From contig NZ_JAFBCP010000001.1 of assembly GCF_016907735.1 (NCBI RefSeq), positions 1,426,001-1,490,000 on the forward strand: 64,000 nt of DNA. Direction: 5' to 3'. Below, one piece after another: positions 14,747 to 22,612 of the stretch. The DNA comes from Brevibacterium paucivorans (GTDB lineage: Bacteria > Actinomycetota > Actinomycetes > Actinomycetales > Brevibacteriaceae). A program made the translations under genes and the position numbers. Numbering within the stretch: the first letter of the stretch is position 1; the number at the start of each line of letters is the position of its first letter. Under the pieces are notes generated by a model. It was not told where the DNA came from, did no database searches, and saw only the letters and a program-made list of their open reading frames with translations.

Positions 14747-17476
14747 ATGTCGCGCAAAATCAGCACCAAACTAGTGGCCAGCGGACTGGCCTGCGGAATT
14801 GTTGCTTCGGGAGTTGCTTTTGGCACCCCAGCTCTTGCAGAGATTGTTGACCAGAACGGTGCAAACAACTCAATGGCAGGCCCATTCGTGCGCACCGCAA
14901 CCTACCCCGTGTACCAGAACGTGCCTAAGGGTGTAGACCCTGCAGACGAAACCGTAGCTGAAATCTCAAGCGTCAGTGGCGACGGAAAAACCATGATCTA
15001 CACCGATGCTGCGGGGAAGCGCATCGGATTCCTCGACATTTCCGACCCGGCTAACCCTAAGGGTAAGGGGAGCCTCGACCTCGCAACCTTGGGCAACGCG
15101 GACGACCAACCCACCTCGGTAGCGGTAGCCGGCGACTACGTGCTGGTCGTCATCGACGAAACCGGCGGAAACTTCACCGAACCAAAGGGTCGTGTGGACG
15201 TCGTCAAACTCTCCGACCACTCCCGTGTGGCATCGATCGATCTCAAGGGACAGCCTGACTCCATCGCCATCAGTGAAGACGGTAAGCACGCCGCTATCGC
15301 AATGGAGAACCAGCGTGACGAGGAAAATGAAGAAGTCGACGGAGGTCTTCCACAGCTCCCCGGCGGATTCGTTCAGACCCTGAAGCTGGACGGCGACCCA
15401 AGCTCGTGGGCAGCTACACCTGTCATGTTCAATGATGAGGACGGTAAGCCACTCCCAATCGTCGAAAAGGCTGGCCTGGACACCCCAGAAGACTTGGAGC
15501 CCGAATACGTCTCGTTCAACTCGGGCACCAAGGTGGCAGTGACCCTACAGGAAAACAACGGGATTGCGATCCTGGATGCTGCAACCGGTGAAATCGAGTC
15601 AGTATTTAGCGCCGGCGACGCCACCGTCAAGGGTGTCGACGCAACCAAAGACGGACTGATCAAGGCAAAAGACTCCATCTCAGGGCCACGCGAACCTGAC
15701 GCAATCGGATGGATCGACGACTCGCACATCGCCACGGCAAACGAAGGTGACTGGAAGGGCGGAACCCGCGGCTGGACCGTGTTCGACACCGAGGGTAACA
15801 CCGTGTGGGACGCTGGAAACTCGCTGTCTGAAATTGCAATCCAGCATGGTCTGCACAACGAGAAGCGCGCAGAAAAGAAGGGGTCAGAGCCTGAAGGCAT
15901 CGCGCTAGCGACCATGAACGGTAAGCGCTACGCGTTCGTCGGTTCAGAACGCTCCAACTTCGTGGCCGTGTATGACGTTGACACTCCAGCTAAGCCAAAG
16001 TTCGTACAGCTGCTCTTCACCACCAACGGCCCAGAAGGCATCCTGCCTATCCCAGAACGCAACATGCTCGCCGTGTCCTCGGAGGTGGACGAAGCTGACA
16101 ACGCCGTGCGCTCCTCGGTGGGCATCTACCAGCTGGACGGCGACCAGCCGGAAGTTCCGCAGCCATCCATCGTGTCGGACAAGGCGGAAAGCCAGTACAT
16201 CGGCTGGACCGCGCTGGGCGCTCTGACCGCAGACCAGAAGGACGCAACGAAACTCTTTGCCGCCTCGGACTCCGCGCTGTCACACGGGCAGGTCTACACG
16301 GTTGACGCTTCCCAGACACCAGCGCGCATCACCGAAGCTCGTACGGTGATGGACCAGGGCAAGCCAGCTGAAGGCTTGGACATCGAAGGCCTGGCAACCC
16401 GCAAGGACGGCGGATTCTGGCTGGCCTCCGAAGGCAAGACCGGTGCTGAAAACGCGCTGATCCGCACCGACGACAAGCTCAACATCGAAGAGCGTGTGTC
16501 GCTACCGGAAGAGATCTCGAAGCACATCGGCAAGTGGGGTCTGGAAGGCGTGGACAGCCACGTCAACGCGGCTGGCGAAGAAGAAGTGTTCTTCGCTGTG
16601 CAGCGTCCGCTGTGGGAAGACCCGGAAGCTGATGACCGCAAGGCGCTCGAAGGTGAAAACACCACGCGGATTGGTAAGTACAACGTCAAGACCAAGGAGT
16701 TCGACTGGTTCAGCTACGAACTCGAAGGCACCGACACCAAGGGTGACTGGATGGGACTATCCGAGATCACCGTGATCGACGACAAGACCGTTGCAGTTAT
16801 TGAGCGCGACAAGCTCAACGGGCCAAACGCCAAGGTCAAGCGCGTTGTCAAGGTGACGCTGCCAGACGTTCCTGACGCAGACGCCGGCGGAGTCCCACCA
16901 GCACAGCCGGTCACCAAGGCTGACGCTGTTGACGTGCTCCCATACCTCAAGGCCACAAACGGCTGGACGCAAGAAAAGCTCGAAGGGTTCACCATCGCAG
17001 CTGACGGCCAGGCCTACGCTGTGACTGATAACGACGGACTGGACGACGCGACCGGTGAAACCGTGTTCTTGCGCCTGGGCAAGATTTTTGACGCCGAGGA
17101 GCCTCCCGCAGAAGAACCGGGCGACGACGCAACGGACGAACCTTCCGACGCACCTTCGGAAGCTCCAGGTGAGGAGCCGGGCGAGGGCCCATCTGAAGAA
17201 CCGGGCGAGGACGCAACTGACCGCCCATCTGAAACCCCGGGTGAAGAACCGGGCGAGGACGCAACCGACAAGCCCGCGCCATCGGACGACCCTTCGGAAG
17301 CCCCAGCCCAGCCGGGTGACGGTTCGGAAGATGATTCCACCTCGGGACAGGGAGACAGCAACGACGGCAAGCCACTTCCACGCACGGGTGTGAGCGTGGC
17401 CGTGAGCCTGGGACTCGCCGCCCTCCTGGTAGGAGTCGGTGGGGCCGCTGTGCTCCTGGCACGTCGCAAGAAGTAA
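14747..17476 (+). CDS. LPXTG-anchored surface protein: beta-propeller (choice-of-anchor I type) plus esterase-like phytase domain
   Basis: A 909-residue wall-anchored protein. It has a Sec signal peptide (residues 1-32, ending TPALAE). A propeller-like region follows (about 45-470, with repeated strands such as GFLDISDP, GRVDVVKLSDHS, IAILDAATGE, RYAFVGSER and NFVAVYDV). Next comes an esterase-like phytase-type domain (about 480-780, with GLDIEGLATRKDGGFWLASEG and GLEGVDSHVNAAGEEEVFFAVQRPLW). An acidic Pro/Glu/Asp-rich wall-spanning stretch (about 785-870) leads to the sorting signal LPRTG, a hydrophobic helix and RRKK. Sortase attachment to peptidoglycan is expected. AAGGAG lies 8 bp before the ATG. 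The acidic stretch contains imperfect repeats of GEEPGEDATD, prone to length change. The enzyme substrate is unproven. Confidence 0.87.
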   Translation: MSRKISTKLVASGLACGIVASGVAFGTPALAEIVDQNGANNSMAGPFVRTATYPVYQNVPKGVDPADETVAEISSVSGDGKTMIYTDAAGKRIGFLDISDPANPKGKGSLDLATLGNADDQPTSVAVAGDYVLVVIDETGGNFTEPKGRVDVVKLSDHSRVASIDLKGQPDSIAISEDGKHAAIAMENQRDEENEEVDGGLPQLPGGFVQTLKLDGDPSSWAATPVMFNDEDGKPLPIVEKAGLDTPEDLEPEYVSFNSGTKVAVTLQENNGIAILDAATGEIESVFSAGDATVKGVDATKDGLIKAKDSISGPREPDAIGWIDDSHIATANEGDWKGGTRGWTVFDTEGNTVWDAGNSLSEIAIQHGLHNEKRAEKKGSEPEGIALATMNGKRYAFVGSERSNFVAVYDVDTPAKPKFVQLLFTTNGPEGILPIPERNMLAVSSEVDEADNAVRSSVGIYQLDGDQPEVPQPSIVSDKAESQYIGWTALGALTADQKDATKLFAASDSALSHGQVYTVDASQTPARITEARTVMDQGKPAEGLDIEGLATRKDGGFWLASEGKTGAENALIRTDDKLNIEERVSLPEEISKHIGKWGLEGVDSHVNAAGEEEVFFAVQRPLWEDPEADDRKALEGENTTRIGKYNVKTKEFDWFSYELEGTDTKGDWMGLSEITVIDDKTVAVIERDKLNGPNAKVKRVVKVTLPDVPDADAGGVPPAQPVTKADAVDVLPYLKATNGWTQEKLEGFTIAADGQAYAVTDNDGLDDATGETVFLRLGKIFDAEEPPAEEPGDDATDEPSDAPSEAPGEEPGEGPSEEPGEDATDRPSETPGEEPGEDATDKPAPSDDPSEAPAQPGDGSEDDSTSGQGDSNDGKPLPRTGVSVAVSLGLAALLVGVGGAAVLLARRKK

Positions 17477-17497
17477 GTAGCGCTGGCGTAACGCTTA

Positions 17498-17539
17498 AAG
17501 GCTCGCCCCGCACTGGGTTAGTAGTGCGGGGCGAGCCTT
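17498..17539 (+). terminator. Intrinsic terminator after the LPXTG gene
   Basis: A perfect 17-bp G+C-rich stem (17498-17514 with 17523-17539), loop GGGTTAGT, without a long T run. It starts 22 bp after the stop codon. Confidence 0.75.
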
Positions 17540-17684
17540 AGCGTATTAGTGGGGCGGTTGGCGTCTCCGCCGGTGCGGGGCGCCTCTCAGAACAGCCCGA
17601 GGTGTACCCGACTGATGACGTACGTGCCCGTTTGGGAACAGGCGGCGACACCGATTGTGGCCGGGGTCGCCATAACCTGAACAC

Positions 17685-19157
17685 ATGAGAGCAAAACTGT
17701 GGGCACGAACTCGAATCGTCGCGATTGCCATGAGTGTGTTTCTGGTGGCTACGGCAGGGACGGCATGTGACGTGCTGGTGCCCGGACGTGATCCTGGACC
17801 CCACCCTGCGCCGCTGCCATTTTCCACGAGCGCGCCTCAGCACATGACCCGTGAAGAGTTCCGCGACTTTGCGAAGTCGCAGAAAGGCATCAAAGATGCC
17901 GAGGTCAAGGGTGACCACATTCGCATTGAGGTCGATGAGAAGGCTTCGCCAGGGGAGCTTTCGTCGACCATGGACAAGCTTGAGGAAAAGTATCGCAATG
18001 CGAGTATCGGCAGTGATGTGAACCTTGTGATTGTGAGTGGCGTGTTTGAAGCTAAGGTGACGTACGTTGACCCAACGAGCTCCCCGTCTATTCCGCGCCG
18101 TGCTTTTCCCTCATTCGACCTTGTACATAAGCTTGCGGGGCACAAACACATCACTAGTGGCACGATCCAAGGAAAAAGCGTGTCTGCAACTGTGGATAAG
18201 GACCCGTTTGACTGGATGCGCACTGAAGCAAAAGACGTCGACGGTGTTTTCACCGCGACGAACGGGGAGAAGGAAGAGGCAAAACTCACCACTGTCACCA
18301 TGAACCCGCACGATGCGGCTCAGCAACGCCTCGCAGATGCGCTTCACGGGGAGGTCAAAAATAACGGCGGGGAGTTGCGGGAGCTTGTGGTGGGATTCGA
18401 ACCCCAGACCAGCTCCGATCATGTATCCGTGAACGCGAGCTTCCCAGATGCGAAAGCTGTGGACAAAGTGAGCGGGGCATTCGCAAAGGACCACAAGGAC
18501 GTGTCAACCAGTTTTACCGCCTCGGGCCTCCAGGTTATCCAGAGCGCTGAAGGTTCGTTGCCGCATTACCGCAAACATATCGGCTCCGAACAGGCGCTGG
18601 GCGTGTATCGCCAGTTGACAGCAAAGAACATCAATGTGGAGATAGTTGACCTGTCAGAGGCGCGGTTTGAGGTTGCTCTAGAGACGTCGCAACAGATAAG
18701 AACAACACTTTCGGAAGTGAACGGACTTCCAGCGGGCGTGGGCTCCGTGTCCGTGCGGCACAAGGATCAGAGTGCGGACAGGGACACGTATCTGAACCGC
18801 GATGAATGGGGTCAGTACGAATCCGTTGTTGCGAACATGTGGGATGCCGGGTTCTACGATTTCACGTTGTCTGCGCGTGGCGAGCGGAATGCGAAGTTCA
18901 GCGTGGATTTCGAGACTCCAGTGGACGGGCCGGCCTTGAGGCCGAGTCACGCGCGAGCCGGTATCCAAGCCCTGCGCGCAAGCGGGTACGACGGGTTGGC
19001 CTACATCAGCGTGAACGAGGGTAACCACCTGGACTTTGTATCTACCGTGTGTGGCAAAGCGAAGAAAGCGCGGAACGCGCTCAGTGGCGCGCCATCCAAA
19101 CCTGACGGTGCTGAACGCGCGTTCCTTGACGAATGGAACCGCACGGCTACGTGTTAG
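17685..19157 (+). CDS. Probable lipoprotein of unknown function
   Basis: A 490-residue exported protein with no family I can name. The N-terminus has Arg residues, a hydrophobic core (about 10-25) and GTAC, a weak lipobox, so lipidation at Cys28 is possible but not certain. The rest looks like repeated alpha/beta units of about 70-80 residues, for example MTREEFRDFAKSQKGIKDAE (about 54) and further units near 205, 275 and 385, where a helix is followed by paired strands (DHIRIEV, DHVSVNASF, AKFSVDFETP). A C-terminal Cys pair (VCGKAKKA and the final TC) may form a disulfide. It precedes the peptide-ABC operon by 244 bp on the same strand; I see no direct link. Confidence 0.65.
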   Translation: MRAKLWARTRIVAIAMSVFLVATAGTACDVLVPGRDPGPHPAPLPFSTSAPQHMTREEFRDFAKSQKGIKDAEVKGDHIRIEVDEKASPGELSSTMDKLEEKYRNASIGSDVNLVIVSGVFEAKVTYVDPTSSPSIPRRAFPSFDLVHKLAGHKHITSGTIQGKSVSATVDKDPFDWMRTEAKDVDGVFTATNGEKEEAKLTTVTMNPHDAAQQRLADALHGEVKNNGGELRELVVGFEPQTSSDHVSVNASFPDAKAVDKVSGAFAKDHKDVSTSFTASGLQVIQSAEGSLPHYRKHIGSEQALGVYRQLTAKNINVEIVDLSEARFEVALETSQQIRTTLSEVNGLPAGVGSVSVRHKDQSADRDTYLNRDEWGQYESVVANMWDAGFYDFTLSARGERNAKFSVDFETPVDGPALRPSHARAGIQALRASGYDGLAYISVNEGNHLDFVSTVCGKAKKARNALSGAPSKPDGAERAFLDEWNRTATC

Positions 19158-19224
19158 TGGCCCGAGGTGGTCCCAAGTGGGGGCTGTCACGGCACCGTAC
19201 TGCTGGCCGCGGGACGGATCATGT

Positions 19225-19265
19225 GAGCGAAACTTGCGACGACCTCGGCGGGAGAATGGGGAGCG
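19225..19265 (+). repeat. 41-bp imperfect direct repeat, left copy
   Basis: It matches 22469-22509 at 34 of 41 positions without gaps, with the shared core CGACCTCGGCGGG. The two copies bracket the peptide-ABC operon. The core contains the dispersed motif ACCTCGG, so part of the similarity may come from that motif. Confidence 0.6.
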
Positions 19266-19401
19266 ACAACCTCTTTTCAAACACGACAGTGAAACGAAAG
19301 AGAACAAAAGATATACAAAGATGGCTGATTCTTCGCGTGCGAGGGCTTTTCCGTCCGAAAATCGTGTATTCTTTTTTCAGTTTCACTTCGTGGAGGTATT
19401 T

Positions 19402-19812
19402 ATGAAACTGCCATCGATTCTCTCTGCCACGCTCATCGGGGTGCTCCTTGCGTCTGTAAGCGTGACCCCAGCATTTGCAGAAGGAAGCTGGAGCTCTCAC
19501 ATCAAGGGTTGGGCAACCGGCATAACGTCTCGTAATTGGACCGACCGAGCTACTGACAAAGCATCCACCCGTACTGTACTTTCCAAGTGCAGCCAGGAAG
19601 GCGGTGCCAGATTCAAGTCAGTTACCTTGCGCCTTTATGCGAAACGCGGTCTTTTGCCTGACAGAAACCAAGGAGACCGGACAATTTCGTGTGGCACTGC
19701 AAGCTGGGGTGCAATGCCGAAGAAAGATGACTTTTACTTCAAATTGGTGAAGATAAATGGTTCAGAGAGAGGCTACAAATTTTCAGCTAAATCTGTGAAG
19801 CAATACTACTGA
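19402..19812 (+). CDS. Small secreted basic protein, candidate lactococcin-972-like bacteriocin precursor
   Basis: A 136-residue precursor. GGAGG sits 7 bp before the ATG. Residues 1-26 form a clear Sec signal peptide ending AFA, leaving a mature protein of about 110 residues that begins EGSW. It is rich in Lys/Arg and Tyr/Trp, with two Cys (63 and 97) that could pair. Lactococcin 972 also begins its mature form with EGTW, carries a Ser/Thr/His-Ala-x-Val strand after a short Gly/Tyr-rich stretch, and ends in aromatic residues; here EGSW, KASTRTVL, SWGA and a C-terminal YY fall in comparable order. The resemblance is visual only, and this protein is longer. Its stop overlaps the start of the ABC ATPase gene, so the two are co-translated. 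Confidence 0.7.
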   Translation: MKLPSILSATLIGVLLASVSVTPAFAEGSWSSHIKGWATGITSRNWTDRATDKASTRTVLSKCSQEGGARFKSVTLRLYAKRGLLPDRNQGDRTISCGTASWGAMPKKDDFYFKLVKINGSERGYKFSAKSVKQYY

Positions 19813-20588
19813 TGGCCGTTGTTGGCATTGAAGGACTGTCATTTTCGCGGTCGCGTTCACGTGAGGTCTTCGTAAACTTCTCCGCTCGCTTCGAACCAGG
19901 AAAAACACTGTTGTTGGGTCCGAACGGTGCCGGGAAGACCACGCTCATTGAAATTCTCGCGACCGTGCTACGTGCCCAGCGAGGTGATATTTCGCTTGTT
20001 TCGTCCAAAGGGTCGATAAGCATAAAGAACGATGTGCGTCGCTATCGGCAGGCTGTTGCATGGATGCCTCAGCACTTTTCGCCAGTCCGAGGGCTCACCG
20101 TTGAAGAACACGTTCAGTATGTCGCTTGGTTGCACGGTGCGCAGAGTCAAGAAACGAAGCCCCGCGCAACGCATGCATGTGATCTCGTTGGTTTAGAAGG
20201 GATGAAAACTGCACCTGTGACCGCTCTGTCAGGTGGTCAGAAACAACGGTTGGGTCTCGCTGGTGTTCTGGCCACTGGTGCAGACGTTCTTTTACTCGAT
20301 GAACCAACTGTCGCTTTGGATCCGGCCAGTCGCGAACGATTCATGGAAATACTTCGCGAGCTACCTGAAGATAAAACAGTCATTCTTTCAACGCACCAAA
20401 CTGACGACGTTGCGCAAACTTTTGACCATGTAGCGGTGTTGCAATCAGGCAACTTGCAGTTTCAAGGAAACATACATGAGTTTCTTCAGCGTGGTCGCGT
20501 TGCCTCCGAACCTGAGTTGACGGTGAAGAATGCTCACGCCGAAGACATTGGCCGGTCGTATGTGGCCATCATCCAGAGGGAACTCTAG
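19812..20588 (+). CDS. ABC transporter ATP-binding protein
   Basis: A 258-residue soluble ATPase with all catalytic motifs: Walker A GPNGAGKTT (residues 36-44), Q-loop at WMPQHF (about 83-88), signature LSGGQKQR (about 140), Walker B VLLLDEP (about 163) and H-loop STHQ (about 198). It overlaps the peptide gene at its start and the permease gene at its end, by 1 bp each (TGATG and TAGTG), so it is the second gene of a tightly coupled operon. It probably powers export of, or self-protection against, the secreted peptide (inference from context). Confidence 0.92.
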   Translation: MAVVGIEGLSFSRSRSREVFVNFSARFEPGKTLLLGPNGAGKTTLIEILATVLRAQRGDISLVSSKGSISIKNDVRRYRQAVAWMPQHFSPVRGLTVEEHVQYVAWLHGAQSQETKPRATHACDLVGLEGMKTAPVTALSGGQKQRLGLAGVLATGADVLLLDEPTVALDPASRERFMEILRELPEDKTVILSTHQTDDVAQTFDHVAVLQSGNLQFQGNIHEFLQRGRVASEPELTVKNAHAEDIGRSYVAIIQREL

Positions 20589-21892
20589 TGCTCAGGCTGA
20601 AGCGAAGGCCAGCATGGTGGATTGCTGGGGTCGCCGCAGCTTTGGCAACCCTTTATCTGTTGGCGTATGCGGACAGGGATTTTCTTGTAGCTAACCGCAT
20701 AGCGTCCGTGACTACCGGGTCATTTATTTTGCTGTTTTCCTGCGCTACCGCTTCCCTGTCAAGTGCGATCGAGGCGGGACGCGAACGCGAAAGCCGAGGC
20801 GTTTTCGAGAATTCGCGCCGACCGTTCACCACGCAGGTTATAGAAAGAACCTGGCCAGGAGTTCTTTCCGGTGTTCTAGTTCAAGTTGCTGGCGTCGCAA
20901 TTCTTCTAGTGCTTGCGGGCAGTTCTGACCGGGGAATCCCGTGGCTTCTCATTGTGGGTCAGGTTCTTGCTGTGGTTATGCACGGAATGTTGGGGTATGC
21001 GCTTGGAGTTTGGCTCCGGCCAGTCTTAGCAATTCCACTCAGCGTTGTGGTTCCATACGTGTGGATTGGGGCAACGTGGTCAATTGACTTTTTTGGAATC
21101 CGGTATTTAGCGGGACTGGCGTTTGAAGGATGTTGTACTCCCACCTCGGTGCTCGATCCCAAAGCCGTGGCGGGCTTCATAGTGTTTTCAGCAGTCGCGA
21201 CCGTAGCGTGCTTTCTCGCTATCAATAGTCACCGGTATTCAAGACAACGCGACCTTCCGCGCTCGTGGGTTCGAGCCTCTGGTTCGGCGCTTGTGCTGAT
21301 AGTAGGACTTGTTCTGGGCTTAGGCTTGACCGCTGGTGTGGGCCCTGACCCAGATAACCCGCGACCTACAACTGAATTGGTGTGTGACCAGTCCGAGCCA
21401 CAGGTGTGTTTCTTTCCGGGGCAGTTTTCACGAAACGACAACCGCGCGGTGTACGCGCATGTTTTCAGTCAGGCGAATGAGACAGGGCTACCGAAAGTGG
21501 TGCGCATCGAATCGACCGCGGACCCCTCAATCTTGATGGCTGGTCCAAACGGCGACTGGACGGTGAACGTTGTCGCTCAACCAACGTTTGACGTTTATGA
21601 CTCTGCGCTGGCAGCGGCAAGTTCTTATGCTGCGCATGTTGTTAACACCGACTGTTCTGACGACAACGTGCACGCTCAGATGAGTGCGGTGACCGCCTGG
21701 TTGTGGACCAAAGGTTTGCAGGCTTCAGGGGTTCGCGCAGATGTTGAGGATGCAAAGGCAATTCTTGATCCATCCGCTGAAACAACCTTGCAGCGACTCT
21801 TACAAGCTAGCAAGTCAGAAGCAGGTGCGTGGGTTGCTCAGACTTTTGATTCGGCCACGCGCTGTGAACGTCCAAAGCCATTCGCATCGTGA
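20588..21892 (+). CDS. ABC-type permease with C-terminal extracytoplasmic domain
   Basis: A 434-residue membrane protein. About six hydrophobic segments lie in the first 255 residues (for example ITVAAALATLYLLAYA-like at about 12-28, SFILLFSCATASL at about 45, LLIVGQVLAVVMHGMLGYALG at about 120, ALVLIVGLVLGLGL at about 238). The last 180 residues form a hydrophilic, probably external domain that opens with VCDQSEPQVCFFPGQ and contains further Cys. Permeases with this Cys-x-n-P-x-V-C entry occur beside actinobacterial bacteriocin-type ABC systems (DUF7224-like, recalled rather than searched). It starts with GTG overlapping the ATPase stop and overlaps the next gene by 4 bp. Confidence 0.8.
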   Translation: MLRLKRRPAWWIAGVAAALATLYLLAYADRDFLVANRIASVTTGSFILLFSCATASLSSAIEAGRERESRGVFENSRRPFTTQVIERTWPGVLSGVLVQVAGVAILLVLAGSSDRGIPWLLIVGQVLAVVMHGMLGYALGVWLRPVLAIPLSVVVPYVWIGATWSIDFFGIRYLAGLAFEGCCTPTSVLDPKAVAGFIVFSAVATVACFLAINSHRYSRQRDLPRSWVRASGSALVLIVGLVLGLGLTAGVGPDPDNPRPTTELVCDQSEPQVCFFPGQFSRNDNRAVYAHVFSQANETGLPKVVRIESTADPSILMAGPNGDWTVNVVAQPTFDVYDSALAAASSYAAHVVNTDCSDDNVHAQMSAVTAWLWTKGLQASGVRADVEDAKAILDPSAETTLQRLLQASKSEAGAWVAQTFDSATRCERPKPFAS

Positions 21893-22467
21893 CGTACCTT
21901 CTGAAGGCTCGCCAGTGGCCAGTTCTGCTTGTCATCAGCGTAATTACGGGTGTGATCGCGGGAGGTTTCGCCGAGGTCGATATTCCACTGCCGTTATTGA
22001 GCGTCGCTGGTTTACCGCAACCGGTGCTTCCTGCACTTGGATTTGTCATCGTTGTGTCCGCATGTGTTCACCGCGCTGAGGAGTCCTGGAGTTGTGCATC
22101 GGTTCGTAACACGTTCGCGCACTCTCACGTGGTAGTGGTAGGTGCGCTTGTGTTCGCGGTTCTTGTGGGCGTGGTGTCTTCAAGCTTCTCTGCCCAAAAC
22201 TCAGTATTGATCCTGCGCGATTTTGTTGGTCTTACCGCGCTGGCGCTGGTAGGGCGTCTAATGATCAACGGCCGTTACGCGAGTTTGATCCCTTCTACAT
22301 ATGTGATCGTCGCAGGCGCATTTGCACGTGATCGATTGGGTGAAATACGTGCCTGGTGCTGGATTGTTGACCGTGACATTTCCAACCCGTGGGCGTGGCT
22401 CACGTGTTGTATAGGGGCGGTTGCTGCTATCGCTTGTCAAACACGGCGCATGCCCATCTTTAACTGA
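21889..22467 (+). CDS. Small polytopic membrane protein of the peptide-ABC operon
   Basis: A 192-residue hydrophobic protein with about six predicted TM segments (WPVLLVISVITGVIAGGF at about 10-27, LPALGFVIVVSACV, VVVVGALVFAVLVGVV, FVGLTALALVG, IPSTYVIVAGAF and WLTCCIGAVAAIAC). No family was recognised. The GTG start overlaps the previous stop (GTGA), so it is the last gene of the four-gene unit. It may be a second permease subunit or an immunity protein. The right-hand 41-bp direct repeat begins 2 bp after its stop. Confidence 0.72.
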   Translation: MTYLLKARQWPVLLVISVITGVIAGGFAEVDIPLPLLSVAGLPQPVLPALGFVIVVSACVHRAEESWSCASVRNTFAHSHVVVVGALVFAVLVGVVSSSFSAQNSVLILRDFVGLTALALVGRLMINGRYASLIPSTYVIVAGAFARDRLGEIRAWCWIVDRDISNPWAWLTCCIGAVAAIACQTRRMPIFN

Positions 22468-22468
22468 C

Positions 22469-22509
22469 GAGCGGACCTCGCTACGACCTCGGCGGGGGAG
22501 TGGGGTGCG
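22469..22509 (+). repeat. 41-bp imperfect direct repeat, right copy
   Basis: The partner of 19225-19265. It follows the stop of the last operon gene immediately. Confidence 0.6.
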
Positions 22510-22546
22510 CGGGCGCAACGGGGCAGCAAAGCCGCCCCGGGAACAC

Positions 22547-22588
22547 AGAAGCGGGCACTGTTCTGGCTCAAGAACAGTGCCCGCTTCT
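22547..22588. terminator. Bidirectional hairpin terminator between the ABC operon and pckG
   Basis: A perfect 18-bp stem (22547-22564 with 22571-22588), loop GGCTCA. It sits between two converging genes and can serve both. Confidence 0.8.
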
Positions 22589-22612
22589 TCGATCAGCGCT
22601 GACGCGGGGGCT

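Noticed and set aside
19036-19401. Long N-terminal extension of the secreted peptide gene
   Set aside because: It overlaps the preceding lipoprotein gene; GGAGG and a signal peptide mark the ATG at 19402.
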